From: Dehalococcoidia bacterium
GTDB taxonomy: Bacteria; Chloroflexota; Dehalococcoidia; Tepidiformales; Tepidiformaceae
Reading direction: 5' to 3'
DNA: 64,000 nucleotides
Assembly (NCBI GenBank): GCA_020853755.1
Contig: JADYYG010000014.1
Span: forward strand, 1-64,000
Position numbers and translations under genes: made by a program. Shown in pieces: positions 16,874 through 25,386 of this stretch (positions within the stretch are counted from its first letter, which is position 1; each line of letters starts with the position of its first letter). Below the pieces are notes generated by a model. The model had not been told where the DNA came from, did no database searches, and saw nothing but the letters and a program-made list of their open reading frames with translations.

Positions 16874-16992
16874 GCTCTCATCTTTCTCCTGTACCCTTCC
16901 GCGGAAGGAGGAGGCCGGAGTTGGCACCTTGTCGAATGAGACAGGTTGCCGGGGTTTCACAGGGCCGGTCCCTCTACCCATCTTGATAAGCG
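16874..16992 (-). promoter_or_regulatory. SAM-I (S-box) riboswitch
   Basis: Read on the minus strand from 16990, the conserved core appears in order: CTTATCAAGA, GGGTAGAGGGACCGGCCC, TGTGAAACCCCGGCAACC, AAGGTGCCAACTCC and GAAAGATGAG. P1 forms between CTTATC and GATGAG. All canonical S-box elements are present, including the kink-turn. SAM binding is expected to turn off the downstream operon, which starts about 200 bases later at 16674. No clear terminator with a T-run is seen, so control may act on translation or through the leader structure. Confidence 0.93.
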
Positions 16993-17018
16993 CGGCCACG
17001 TTCGCGGTGCTGCACGAC

Positions 17019-17047
17019 ATAGTAGCAAACGCCCGCTTTGCTGTCAG
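17019..17047 (-). promoter_or_regulatory. Promoter of the SAM-riboswitch operon
   Basis: On the minus strand CTGACA (17042-17047) is followed after exactly 17 bases by TACTAT (17019-17024). Transcription would start near 17012, about 20 bases before the riboswitch, and just past the stop of the lipoprotein gene at 17052. Confidence 0.65.
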
Positions 17048-17051
17048 CGGC

Positions 17052-18422
17052 TCAGCCTTCCGGTTGCAGCCCGAGCGCGTTGATGGCCTCGAACAGCACC
17101 GGGACCGGCATCGCTCGGCCCATCAGTTCGTCCAGGTACTCCAGGTCGAACGCTTCGCCGGGCAGCATCCCGGCGGCTTCTGCGAGGATCCGCGCGTAGC
17201 TGTTGGCCAGCGGTTCGGCGGGCGAAGAGCCTTGCCCGAGCTGGGCATAGGCCCGCGTGACAAACTCCGCGAACGAAGACTGGGTCGCGTTCGTGCCGGG
17301 GAGCACGGCCTTTACGCCGACGCTCGGCAGCAGGCCGACTGATTCGGGCACGAGCGCGCCGCTGTTGATCATCGCGACGGCGTCGAAGTTGACCTCGCGC
17401 GCAACCCGCGTCCGGCCCGAGCCGAGGTCAGGTTCGGCTGCGAGCAGTTGGAGGTAGAGGAAGCCGTCGAACGCCGTCGCCACAACCTCTTCGAGGAGGC
17501 TGTCCGCGTCGTCGCAATGGGTTGCCTCGTGGGCGAGGATCGGCATCAGGTACTCGAACCGCTCGCCCTCGGCGAAGGGGTTGATGGAGACGACGCGCGC
17601 CCCGCTGCCGATGTGCGTGACCTGGGCCAGCAGCTTCGGGTTCCCCGGCGGCTCCTGGAAGGCGACGAGGCTAGCCGGCTTGCCGCTGCAGTTCCCGGTG
17701 GTTAGCAGCGACGCGATCGCCGGTTCGGCGAAGGTGCCGGTGAGCCCGGCCAGGGCTGCGCGCAGCTTCGGCGAGGTCACCACGTCCTGCGGGATCGCGT
17801 CGTAGAGGTCGAGCGCGTCCCTCACCGTCTTGGTATCGACCCCGCGCTGCTGGAGGTGGAACTCGAGGGCCTTGCGCATCGCGGCGGCATCGCGGTCCTC
17901 CGGTTTCAGCGGCGCCGTCTCCGGGTCGCCGAGAAAAGCCGGGTTCGTCGAGATGAGCGCCCGCGAAGCGAGCAGCACGAGGGTCTTATCCAGGTCGCTT
18001 TCGACCGGCGCTTCGATCGTGCCGGTGGCTTTCGCCTGGAAGAGGCTGCGCCGGATCGTGAGATTCGTCTCCTCCGGGATGAGCGCCGACACATGCAGTT
18101 CGATCACCCGGCCCGTGCCCGGCGCAACGCTCGCGGTCTGGATGAGAACCCGCCGTGTCCCGCCTTCGGCCAGCGGCGTGGTCAGTTCGAAGTGCGAAGC
18201 CAGCGGCAGGTCGCTTTCGGCCAGCGTGAAGTCACGGTCGAACTGGACGCGGACGACCGAGGTGAGCTGGGCCTGGCCGTCGCGGATATCACGCTGGGCC
18301 TTCGCCGAAGAGACGCGTGGGACTGGCTGCGCTTCGGATCCGGAGGAGCACGCCGCGAGTATCACGGAGAGAACCGCTGCGCTCGCCCAGAGTGCCCCCA
18401 GGGGAACCCGAAGCAGCTTCAC
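17052..18422 (-). CDS. Lipoprotein with HExxH metalloprotease-like motif
   Basis: A 456-residue exported protein. The signal ends SVILAAC, with Cys25 as lipidation site. The N-terminal ~130 residues are beta-rich. The C-terminal half contains LAHEATHCDD, a His298-Glu-x-x-His302 zinc motif, followed by EEVV at 311-314 as a possible third ligand, matching the gluzincin layout. I do not recognise a named family. GTG at 18422 is one base past the stop of the upstream crotonase gene, so they form one transcript. Confidence 0.75.
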   Translation of the reverse strand: MKLLRVPLGALWASAAVLSVILAACSSGSEAQPVPRVSSAKAQRDIRDGQAQLTSVVRVQFDRDFTLAESDLPLASHFELTTPLAEGGTRRVLIQTASVAPGTGRVIELHVSALIPEETNLTIRRSLFQAKATGTIEAPVESDLDKTLVLLASRALISTNPAFLGDPETAPLKPEDRDAAAMRKALEFHLQQRGVDTKTVRDALDLYDAIPQDVVTSPKLRAALAGLTGTFAEPAIASLLTTGNCSGKPASLVAFQEPPGNPKLLAQVTHIGSGARVVSINPFAEGERFEYLMPILAHEATHCDDADSLLEEVVATAFDGFLYLQLLAAEPDLGSGRTRVAREVNFDAVAMINSGALVPESVGLLPSVGVKAVLPGTNATQSSFAEFVTRAYAQLGQGSSPAEPLANSYARILAEAAGMLPGEAFDLEYLDELMGRAMPVPVLFEAINALGLQPEG

Positions 18423-18423
18423 G

Positions 18424-19212
18424 CTACCGGCCTGTGAAGTTCGGCTTCCGCTTCTCGGCGAAAGCGCGCGGGCCTTCGCGTGCGTCCTCTGTGCCCATCA
18501 GGCGCGTCAGCAGGACGTCCTCGTAGGCGAGGCCGTGGTCGAGTGGCATGTCGAGGCCGCGCGCAATGGCTTCTTTCGCCGTGCGCACCGCAAGGGGGCC
18601 GCGTTCGCAGATGACGTTCGCAATCTGCCGCGCCTTATCCATCAAACCGTCGAGCGGGACGATGTGGGAGACGAGTCCGGCGCGCAGGGCGGTCTCAGCG
18701 TCGATCTGTTCGGCGGTGAGGATCATGTAGTTCGCGAGGGCCGCCGGGATGGCCCGCGGCAGGCGTTGCGTGCCGCCCGCGCCCGGCATGATCGCCCAGC
18801 GGACTTCCGGCAGGCCGAAGCGCGCTTCCGGGGTGCAGATGCGGATGTCGCAGGTGAGGGCCAGTTCCATGCCCCCGGCGAGGCAGTAGCCGTTGATGGC
18901 GGCGATGATCGGCTTGAAGATCGGCAGACGCTTGGTGAACCCGCCGAAGGGCACCGGGCGGCCGCCTTCGAACTGGTTTTCGCCGCGGGCAGTGGCCACC
19001 AGGTCCATGCCGGTCGAGAACGACTTCGCGCCCGTGCCGGTGAGGATGGCGACCCGCAGTGACGAATCGTCGCGGAAGTCCTCCCACGCGCGCAGCATCT
19101 CGCTCGACGTCTGGCCGTTGATCGCGTTGAGCTGGGGCTCGCGGTTGATGGTCAGGGTCGCGACCGGCCCGTCTTTCTGGTAGATGATGTTCTCGAAGTC
19201 CAGGTTGGCCAT
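18424..19212 (-). CDS. Enoyl-CoA hydratase/isomerase family protein
   Basis: The 262-residue crotonase keeps both catalytic glutamates: the first in GGMELALTCDIRI, the second in FGLPEVRW, followed by PGAGGTQRLPR. The oxyanion-hole region SFSTGMDL is normal. It should hydrate enoyl-CoA in beta-oxidation. It is followed after one base by the lipoprotein gene; the pairing has no obvious functional logic. Confidence 0.92.
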   Translation of the reverse strand: MANLDFENIIYQKDGPVATLTINREPQLNAINGQTSSEMLRAWEDFRDDSSLRVAILTGTGAKSFSTGMDLVATARGENQFEGGRPVPFGGFTKRLPIFKPIIAAINGYCLAGGMELALTCDIRICTPEARFGLPEVRWAIMPGAGGTQRLPRAIPAALANYMILTAEQIDAETALRAGLVSHIVPLDGLMDKARQIANVICERGPLAVRTAKEAIARGLDMPLDHGLAYEDVLLTRLMGTEDAREGPRAFAEKRKPNFTGR

Positions 19213-19259
19213 GCGTATCGTTCCTTGGTCTGCTTGTGCGTGGGAAGGATACGACCCTT

Positions 19260-19775
19260 ATGGCCCCCGCTGATAGCCACCTGCCTCCCTTTCTCGAACG
19301 GAAGCGACAGATCGATGGGACGATCCACGACTACGAGACGGAGCTCATCCACCGCGACCAGACCGTGGCAATCGTCCGCTTTGTCATGACGCGCGGCGGC
19401 GGACCTCCGCGCCTGCCCGTGACGGTGCTCGCCGGCTCGGTCTCGTATGGCTACTTCTGGCCGCGGCGGCTGTATAACGTCTACCGCTGGCTCTCTCCGG
19501 AGGGCGAACTCATCGCCCACCGCTTCGACGCCGTCACCGCCGTGAAGGTGACCGACGAGGGTGTCGACTACCGGGATCTCGTCCTCGATTGGTGGGCGTT
19601 CCCGGATGACTCGCTTATCGAAGAAGACCGCGCCGAACTGGAGGCCGCTATCGAAGCCGGGACCATCTCTGCAGCGGATGCGCGGCTGGCCGAGGACGCC
19701 GCCTACCAGGTGTTCAGTCGCTACCGCCACATCATCGACGAAGTGGTCGCGCTCGAACGCCGCTGGGTGAGGTGA
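19260..19775 (+). CDS. DUF402 domain protein
   Basis: A 171-residue DUF402 protein: YNVYRWLSPEGELIAHRFDAV and YRDLVLDWW are the family core, which adopts an FomD-like beta-barrel. Family members include nucleoside diphosphatases acting on unusual substrates and RNA-binding translation proteins. ATG at 19260 with GGAAGG 12 bases upstream is preferred; GTG at 19236 is possible. Divergent from the crotonase operon. Confidence 0.83.
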   Translation: MAPADSHLPPFLERKRQIDGTIHDYETELIHRDQTVAIVRFVMTRGGGPPRLPVTVLAGSVSYGYFWPRRLYNVYRWLSPEGELIAHRFDAVTAVKVTDEGVDYRDLVLDWWAFPDDSLIEEDRAELEAAIEAGTISAADARLAEDAAYQVFSRYRHIIDEVVALERRWVR

Positions 19776-19826
19776 AGGGCCGTCCACACCTTTACAGGCC
19801 ACCGCTGACGCCTTAATACTTCCGCC

Positions 19827-20087
19827 ATGATTCGAGCACTCCGCCGCTACCTTAACGCCGCCCTCATCGGCTTCATCGTGACCTTCGTGGTCTACCTCTT
19901 TGTGCGTTTCGACTCCGACAAGATCGTGCTTGGCATCGTTATTTCGCTCATCGGCGCCGCGGGCGCGCTCGCGCTCTACATCTTCCTCGACCGGAAGCTC
20001 GGCGGCGGCGAGCCGGACCTGTACGACAAGGACGGCAACCTCGTCGACCGGAACGGGAAGATCCTGAAGGCGAAGTCCCAGCTCTAA
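19827..20087 (+). CDS. Small two-helix membrane protein
   Basis: 86 residues with two transmembrane helices (about 11-27 and 34-53) and a charged C-terminal tail containing DLYDKDGNLVDRNGKILKAK. Function unknown. It sits between the DUF402 and DMT transporter genes in the same direction. Confidence 0.7.
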   Translation: MIRALRRYLNAALIGFIVTFVVYLFVRFDSDKIVLGIVISLIGAAGALALYIFLDRKLGGGEPDLYDKDGNLVDRNGKILKAKSQL

Positions 20088-20137
20088 CGGCCCGCTCACT
20101 GCGCCGCTAGCGTTCGCGCGCTGTATCGTTCGAATCC

Positions 20138-21079
20138 ATGACGGGCCGTGCGATTGTCAGCCCGAGGAGCGCATTTGGGTCGCTGACCCCGCACCAGCAG
20201 GGGCTCGTGGCGGTGCTCGGCGCTGCCGTCCTCTGGAGCACCGGCGGACTCTTCATCAAGTGGGTCTCACTCGATGCCCTCGGCGTCACGATGTGGCGGT
20301 CGTTCCTCGCGAGCATCGTCATGCTTGTGGTCGCGAGGCCGCGAATGCACCTGCCGTGGAGGACGAACCGGCTTACCTGGGGCATCGCTATCAGCTACGC
20401 GCTGACCCTCGTGATGTTCGTCAGCGCCACCAAGATGACCACCGCCGCGAGCGCCATCTTCCTCCAGTACACGGCCCCGCTCTACCTCCTCGCGAGCGGC
20501 GCTCTTTTCCTCGGTGAGAAGCCGGCGAAGCTGGATTACCTGACCGTGGCGGTCGCCTTCTGCGGGATGGCCCTCTTCTTCGTCGGCAAGCTCGATGCCA
20601 GCGCCGTCACGGGCAACGTCCTCGCCGCCGCCTCGGGTATCACGCTGGCGGCGATGTTCACGCTCCTTCGGGCGCCCGGATGCGGCCCAAGCACCCGGCC
20701 CGAAGCGATGGTGCTCGGCAACTTCATCCTCGTCTTCGGCCTGCTTGCGGTGAACCTCGGCCGGGGGTCGAGCGAACCGTTCACCCCGGACGCCCGCGAC
20801 ATGGCCGGGCTGGCCTTCCTCGGGGTCGTCCAGATCGGGTTCGCCTACCTGCTCTTCAGTTACGGCGTGGCCTATGTGCAGGCCCTCGAAGCCTCGCTCA
20901 TCGGGATGCTCGAACCCGTCCTGAACCCGGTCTGGGTGTTCCTCTTCCTCGGCGAATCGCCCGGCTGGTGGGCCGTCCTCGGCGGCGCCATCATCGTCGG
21001 CGCCGTCACCGTGCGCACGATCGCCACCGAACGCGGCCGCACCGACGCCAGCGAAGCGGTCATCCCAGCGGACATATGA
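20138..21079 (+). CDS. EamA/DMT family transporter
   Basis: A 313-residue membrane protein with ten predicted helices in two EamA repeats. WSTGGLFIKW begins the first repeat and LEPVLNPVWVFLFLGE ends the second, the most conserved DMT motif. Such proteins usually export amino acids or metabolites. Its stop overlaps the next start as ATGA (21076-21079). It heads a tightly coupled row of DMT transporter, EndoIII-like, NUDIX and kinase genes. Confidence 0.9.
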   Translation: MTGRAIVSPRSAFGSLTPHQQGLVAVLGAAVLWSTGGLFIKWVSLDALGVTMWRSFLASIVMLVVARPRMHLPWRTNRLTWGIAISYALTLVMFVSATKMTTAASAIFLQYTAPLYLLASGALFLGEKPAKLDYLTVAVAFCGMALFFVGKLDASAVTGNVLAAASGITLAAMFTLLRAPGCGPSTRPEAMVLGNFILVFGLLAVNLGRGSSEPFTPDARDMAGLAFLGVVQIGFAYLLFSYGVAYVQALEASLIGMLEPVLNPVWVFLFLGESPGWWAVLGGAIIVGAVTVRTIATERGRTDASEAVIPADI

Positions 21080-21780
21080 CCGCGCACCCCGAACTTCCCG
21101 ATGTCCTCGACGTGTACCACGCGCTCGAACGCATGCACGAGTGGCGTGGCTGGCATTGGTGGCCCGACGCAGACCCGTTCGAAGTGTGCGTTGGCTGCAT
21201 CCTCGTCCAGAACACGATGTGGACGAACGTCGAACGCGCCATTGAACGCCTCAAAGCGGCCGATGCGCTGACGCCCGGCGCCATGGCTGTACTGCCCCCG
21301 GAGGCTCTCGAGGACCTCGTCCGGCCGAGCGGGCAGTACCGCCAGAAAGCGAAGAAACTGCGAGCCTTCCTCGACCTCTGTTCCCGGCACGGCGGCTTCG
21401 AGGCCCTGATGGCGCTCGAAGCTTCGGAACTCCGGACAGTCCTCCTCGGCTGCTGGGGCATCGGCCCGGAGTCCGCCGATGCGATGGTGCTCTATGCTTC
21501 TCGCCAGCCCGCCGTCGTCATCGACGCCTACACGATGCGCCTCTTCGGGCGGCTCGATATCGGCCCGGTCGGTTCCGCGGAGTACCGAACGTGGCAGGCA
21601 TGGAAGGAGGAAGTGCTCGCCAGTGAGCCACGGTCTCCAGGCGAAGACCGCGACCTGAAGGCCCGCTACCACGCGCTCATCGTGATGCACTGCAAGCACC
21701 TCTGCCTGAAGAACCGCCCGAAGTGCGAGGAGTGCGAACTCCTGCCGCGCTGCCCCTACGGCCAGGAGATGCAGGGGTGA
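21076..21780 (+). CDS. Endonuclease III/MagIII-like HhH-GPD glycosylase
   Basis: The 234-residue protein has an HhH-GPD fold with helix-hairpin-helix GCWGIGPESADAMVLYA and the catalytic Asp in VIDAYTMRLF. A 4Fe-4S loop is present: Cys-x6-Cys-x2-Cys-x5-Cys (CLKNRPKCEECELLPRC). The position of the EndoIII lyase Lys (GIGxK in most members) is occupied by Pro-Glu, so it should be monofunctional. The ESADAM pattern resembles H. pylori MagIII, which removes 3-methyladenine. If so, the window encodes two alkyl-base glycosylases (with tag). The ATG overlaps the transporter stop. Confidence 0.87.
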   Translation: MTAHPELPDVLDVYHALERMHEWRGWHWWPDADPFEVCVGCILVQNTMWTNVERAIERLKAADALTPGAMAVLPPEALEDLVRPSGQYRQKAKKLRAFLDLCSRHGGFEALMALEASELRTVLLGCWGIGPESADAMVLYASRQPAVVIDAYTMRLFGRLDIGPVGSAEYRTWQAWKEEVLASEPRSPGEDRDLKARYHALIVMHCKHLCLKNRPKCEECELLPRCPYGQEMQG

Positions 21781-22262
21781 TGCGCCGCGCCGTGCTGACC
21801 GTCGAGACCGCCGTGCGAAAGCTCGCCTGGGAGGGCGAACGGCTGCGCTGGCGGCTCTTCCACCCTCTCACGCTCGGCGCGCGTGTCATCCTCCTCCGCG
21901 GCGACGAGGTGCTGCTGATTCGCCACACCTACCGGCAGGGCTGGTTCTTCCCCGGCGGCGGCGTCGAAAAGGGCGAAACGCTGGAGGCGGCCGCCCGGCG
22001 CGAAGCCGGCGAAGAAGCCCGCGTGACCGTTAGCGAGGTTACCCTGCTCGGCGTCTACGCCAGCGTCGACAGCACGAAGAGCGATTACGTGGCCGTCTTC
22101 GTCTCGCGCGACTTCGAACTGCAGCCCTTCGCACCGGGAAACGAAATCGCCGCGCGCGAGTGGTTCCCGATCGACGCGTTGCCTGCGGGCATGAGCCCCG
22201 GCTCAGCGCGGCGCGTGCGCGAGGCAGTCGATGGCGGCCCGCCGCAGGCCGGGGCGTGGTGA
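21780..22262 (+). CDS. NUDIX hydrolase
   Basis: A 160-residue protein with a complete Nudix box, GGGVEKGETLEAAARREAGEEA, containing the metal-binding REAGEE helix. It would hydrolyse a nucleoside diphosphate linked to another moiety. The start ATG shares one base with the preceding stop (TGATG). Encoding next to a DNA glycosylase is compatible with nucleotide-pool cleaning, though the substrate is not determinable. Confidence 0.9.
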   Translation: MRRAVLTVETAVRKLAWEGERLRWRLFHPLTLGARVILLRGDEVLLIRHTYRQGWFFPGGGVEKGETLEAAARREAGEEARVTVSEVTLLGVYASVDSTKSDYVAVFVSRDFELQPFAPGNEIAAREWFPIDALPAGMSPGSARRVREAVDGGPPQAGAW

Positions 22263-23248
22263 CCGTGGACGCCCCGCTCGCTCGCGCGCTCGAAGCATTC
22301 GCTCTCGAACCGCTGTCGCCGCCAGCGCCGGTCGAGGAGTTCCGGCTGAATGAGAACTACCGTGTGGAGACAGCGTCCCGGGTGGTCTTCCTCCGCGGGC
22401 ATGGCCCGAACCGCCCGTTCGAACGCATCCAGCGCGAACACGCGGGTGCGAACTGGGTTGCCGGCCGCGGCCTGCCCATCGCCGAGGTGCTGGCCACGCC
22501 CTCCGGCCAATCGATCGTCGAGATCGATGGCCGCTTTTGGACCGCCTACGCCTGGGTCGATGGGTGGACATACCGCCGTGGCGAGACTCCGGTGGATGGC
22601 GCGAATGCGCTGGGGTTGGCGCATGGCCGCTGCCTCGCCGCCCTCCGCGACTATCCGGCGGCCGATACGCTGCCAACCAACTCCGAAATCACCTGGTCCA
22701 CAGAGTTCTCGATCGACGTGCTCGAGTCGATTGCCGGCGAGGTTGCCACCCGCGGGACGGTGCGCGAGCAGCACTGGCATCCTCTGCAGATGGAGCTGCT
22801 GCGGACGGCGGGCAGGCCGCCTGAGGCAGCGTTCACCGCACTACCGATGTTCGCGACCCACGGCGACTTCCACGAGCGCAACGTGATGTTCGATGCCGCG
22901 GGGAGCCTTGCTGCGGTGGTGGACTGGGAGCGGTTCTGCCAGCAGCCACCGGTGTTCGAAGTGTTGCGCGGCGCGAGCTTCATGTGGCTCATGGACGAAG
23001 AGCTACTGCGCGCCTATCTCGAGGGCGTCCGTGATCACGCTCCCCTCGACCCTGCGGCCGTGCGCCCGGGGATCGACGGGTGGTGGCAGAGCGCGATGCA
23101 CAACACCTGGGCGTTCCGGGCCGGGTTCCGTGACGGAAACGACGAGGTGCGCCGCTTCCTCATCGAAGAAGAAGGCCGGGTCATGCAGTTCCATGACCCG
23201 GCCTTCCGTGAGTGGCTGGCGGAGACGATGCTCCGGTTCGGCTGCTGA
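22259..23248 (+). CDS. Aminoglycoside phosphotransferase-like kinase
   Basis: A 329-residue APH/choline-kinase-like protein. The catalytic loop is ATHGDFHERNVMF, followed by the metal-binding Asp in AAVVDWERF. The N-terminal lobe is short. GTG at 22259 overlaps the NUDIX stop (GTGA), fixing the start. Such kinases phosphorylate small hydroxylated molecules such as homoserine, choline or antibiotics; nothing here picks one. Confidence 0.87.
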   Translation: MTVDAPLARALEAFALEPLSPPAPVEEFRLNENYRVETASRVVFLRGHGPNRPFERIQREHAGANWVAGRGLPIAEVLATPSGQSIVEIDGRFWTAYAWVDGWTYRRGETPVDGANALGLAHGRCLAALRDYPAADTLPTNSEITWSTEFSIDVLESIAGEVATRGTVREQHWHPLQMELLRTAGRPPEAAFTALPMFATHGDFHERNVMFDAAGSLAAVVDWERFCQQPPVFEVLRGASFMWLMDEELLRAYLEGVRDHAPLDPAAVRPGIDGWWQSAMHNTWAFRAGFRDGNDEVRRFLIEEEGRVMQFHDPAFREWLAETMLRFGC

Positions 23249-23250
23249 CC

Positions 23251-24249
23251 TTACGAGTCGCGCCCCGGGATGGTGAGGTCGGCCGGCGGCGGCGCAGGGT
23301 TTACAACGCCGTTCATGAGTTGTGCCGGCACCACGGTGCGCAGTTCATCCAGCGTCCAGCGGCCGTTCTTGAAGATGTTCTTGAACGGCGGGTACATGTC
23401 CTGCAGGAGCCCGACGTGGCCGCCGGACACCTGGAAGATGCGGCCGTTGATGTTCCACGCTTCGTCGAGGAGCAGGTACACCGTCATCGGGGCGACCATG
23501 CCTGGCGAGCGCATCGGGTCGTCGGCCGGCGGAGGCGGCGGGGTTGATGCGCCTGCCGCGGGGGCCGGTCCGCCGCCGCCGCTGATGCCACTGCGAGCGC
23601 GAAGTTCGCGCGCCGACGACGGCACCGTCGCGGTCAGCCGTGTGGCTGCCCCCGGGGCGATGCAGTTCACGGTCACACCGTAGCGGCCGAGGTCCCGGGC
23701 AGCCACGCGGGTAAGCCCGGCGACGCCGGCCTTTGCGGCGCCGTAGTTCGCCTGGCCCGAGTTGCCCTGGAGGCCGGAGACGGAGCTGTAGTTCACGATC
23801 CGCCCAAAGCGCTGCTGGCGCATGAGCACCGCAGCTGGCTTGAGCGTGGTGAAGTGGCCCTTGAGGTCCACCCGGATGACGTCGTCCCATTCCTCTTCGG
23901 TCAGGTTGAAGACCATCCGGTCGCGCAGGATGGCAGCGAGGTTGATGAGGCCGTCGAGGCGGCCGTAGCTGTCGAGCGCGGTGCGGATGACGCTTTCACC
24001 GCCCTCCATCGTCGAGACGTCGGCGAAGTTGGCGACGGCCTCGCCGCCAGCCTTCTTAATCTCTTCGACTACCTGCGCCGCGGGGCCGCTGTCGGTCCCC
24101 GAACCGTCCGGGTTGACGCCCGGGTCGTTGACGATGATGCGCGCGCCTTCGGAAGCGGCGAGGAGCGCGCACTCGCGTCCGATGCCCCGGCCCGCGCCGG
24201 TCATTGCGATGACTTTGCCTTCGAGCAGGTTTGCCAACTGGTCCTCCAT
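23251..24249 (-). CDS. Short-chain dehydrogenase, beta-oxidation type
   Basis: A 332-residue SDR with cofactor motif TGAGRGIG, NLAAILRD (NAG-like), and Ser-Tyr-Lys in NYSSVSG and YGAAKAG. It resembles the (3R)-hydroxyacyl-CoA dehydrogenase part of MFE-2/HSD17B4. At about residues 222-262 a Gly/Pro-rich insert (SGGGGPAPAAG then TPPPPP) interrupts the fold, an unusual low-complexity loop near the substrate lid. It is the last gene of an operon with two MaoC-type subunits, which would supply hydration before this oxidation step. Confidence 0.88.
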   Translation of the reverse strand: MEDQLANLLEGKVIAMTGAGRGIGRECALLAASEGARIIVNDPGVNPDGSGTDSGPAAQVVEEIKKAGGEAVANFADVSTMEGGESVIRTALDSYGRLDGLINLAAILRDRMVFNLTEEEWDDVIRVDLKGHFTTLKPAAVLMRQQRFGRIVNYSSVSGLQGNSGQANYGAAKAGVAGLTRVAARDLGRYGVTVNCIAPGAATRLTATVPSSARELRARSGISGGGGPAPAAGASTPPPPPADDPMRSPGMVAPMTVYLLLDEAWNINGRIFQVSGGHVGLLQDMYPPFKNIFKNGRWTLDELRTVVPAQLMNGVVNPAPPPADLTIPGRDS

Positions 24250-24319
24250 CGGAAACGGAGTCCCTCTCCGGGTCCCTTCGCGAAGAAGGGGGGAGAGGGA
24301 CGCGAGTGTGCTGCCCTGG

Positions 24320-24739
24320 TTAGCTGTTCAGGACGACGGTGGCGTAGCCGGGTGTGGTCTTCTTGCCTTGCGGGTTCTCGGTCCAGACTTCGAGGTCGAC
24401 GAGCTTCTTGCCGCCCTCTTCGTACTTCCGGGTGACGATGCCCTTGCAGGTGATGTCCTCGTTCGGGAAGTCCATGCCGCGGTAGCTGCAGCCGTACTTC
24501 TGGATCTTGCCGTTGTTGCCCACCCAGTCATGGACGAGCTGGCCGAGGAACGCATTCTTCAGCGCGCCGTGGACGATGATGTTCGAAAGGCCCGTGCCGA
24601 CGGCGAAGTCCTTATCGTAGTGAATCTGGTAGAAGTCGCCGGAGCCGGCGGCCCAGAGAACCAGCTGCTGCGTGCTGCAGTTCTTCTTCAGTTCTGGGAT
24701 CGACATCCCTTCGGACAGGTCAGCCCATTTCGCTGCCAT
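24320..24739 (-). CDS. MaoC-like hydratase, C-terminal-type subunit
   Basis: 139 residues with a hot-dog fold. GDFYQIHYDKDFA matches the R-hydratase motif carrying the catalytic Asp and His, and IIVHGALKNAFL follows. It would form a heterodimer with the product of the next upstream gene (24750-25241), as HadA/HadB-like or steroid side-chain hydratases do. The operon is MaoC-N, MaoC-C, SDR. Confidence 0.87.
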   Translation of the reverse strand: MAAKWADLSEGMSIPELKKNCSTQQLVLWAAGSGDFYQIHYDKDFAVGTGLSNIIVHGALKNAFLGQLVHDWVGNNGKIQKYGCSYRGMDFPNEDITCKGIVTRKYEEGGKKLVDLEVWTENPQGKKTTPGYATVVLNS

Positions 24740-24749
24740 CGTATTCCTC

Positions 24750-25241
24750 CTAGTAGCGGATGCCGGTGCCGGTCATGATCGCCACGACCTTGCCGAGCTG
24801 GTTCTTGTAGACGGTCTTGCTGGTGGTGATCAGCATGTCGCCGATGCTGCCCTTGGTCTCTTCGTAGTTGGCCACGTGGGAGGTCGAGGTCAGCACATCG
24901 CCAGCGCAGATGTCTTCGAGGTACTCGATCTCGGTGCCGCCGTTGAGGATGCGCTTCAGCGGCCGGCCCGGTTCGGGGCCGCCGAACATGCCGCCGCCGC
25001 CGCGGCGCGAGGGCGCATTCGGGTTGAACACGGGCGTGCCGAGGTAGCCGGGAGGCGCGACAACGTCACGGTAGCCAGCCGCCTTCGCTGCCGCTTCGTC
25101 GTAATAGATGGGGTCGGTGTGACCGACTGAGCGGGCGAACATGCGGATGGCCGTCCGATCGACTTCGCTCGTCGTCGGGTCGGATTCCTTGCCAATGGTG
25201 GCCCGCATTTCATCGGTAATCAGGGGGACTGCGTCTGCCAA
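24750..25241 (-). CDS. MaoC-like hydratase, N-terminal-type (FAS1-like) subunit
   Basis: A 163-residue hot-dog protein of the MaoC N-terminal type. It contains SVGHTDPIYYDEAAAKAAGY and VVAPPGYLGTPVF, but the usual catalytic His is not placed as in the C-type subunit. ILNGGTEIEYLEDICAGDVLT is the central strand pair. Partner of the 24320-24739 protein, which should carry the active site. First gene of its operon. Confidence 0.86.
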   Translation of the reverse strand: MADAVPLITDEMRATIGKESDPTTSEVDRTAIRMFARSVGHTDPIYYDEAAAKAAGYRDVVAPPGYLGTPVFNPNAPSRRGGGGMFGGPEPGRPLKRILNGGTEIEYLEDICAGDVLTSTSHVANYEETKGSIGDMLITTSKTVYKNQLGKVVAIMTGTGIRY

Positions 25242-25386
25242 GAGCCTTCTCCGTAGCTGTGATGATGCGTCCGAAACGATACGCCAACGGCGGCAGGCTG
25301 ACCAGATGACCGCATCGTCCGCCGATCACGCGCTCGCCCCTGCCGTGCTACATTCGGCCAACTTCTTTCAGGCGAGGCTGGCGGTT

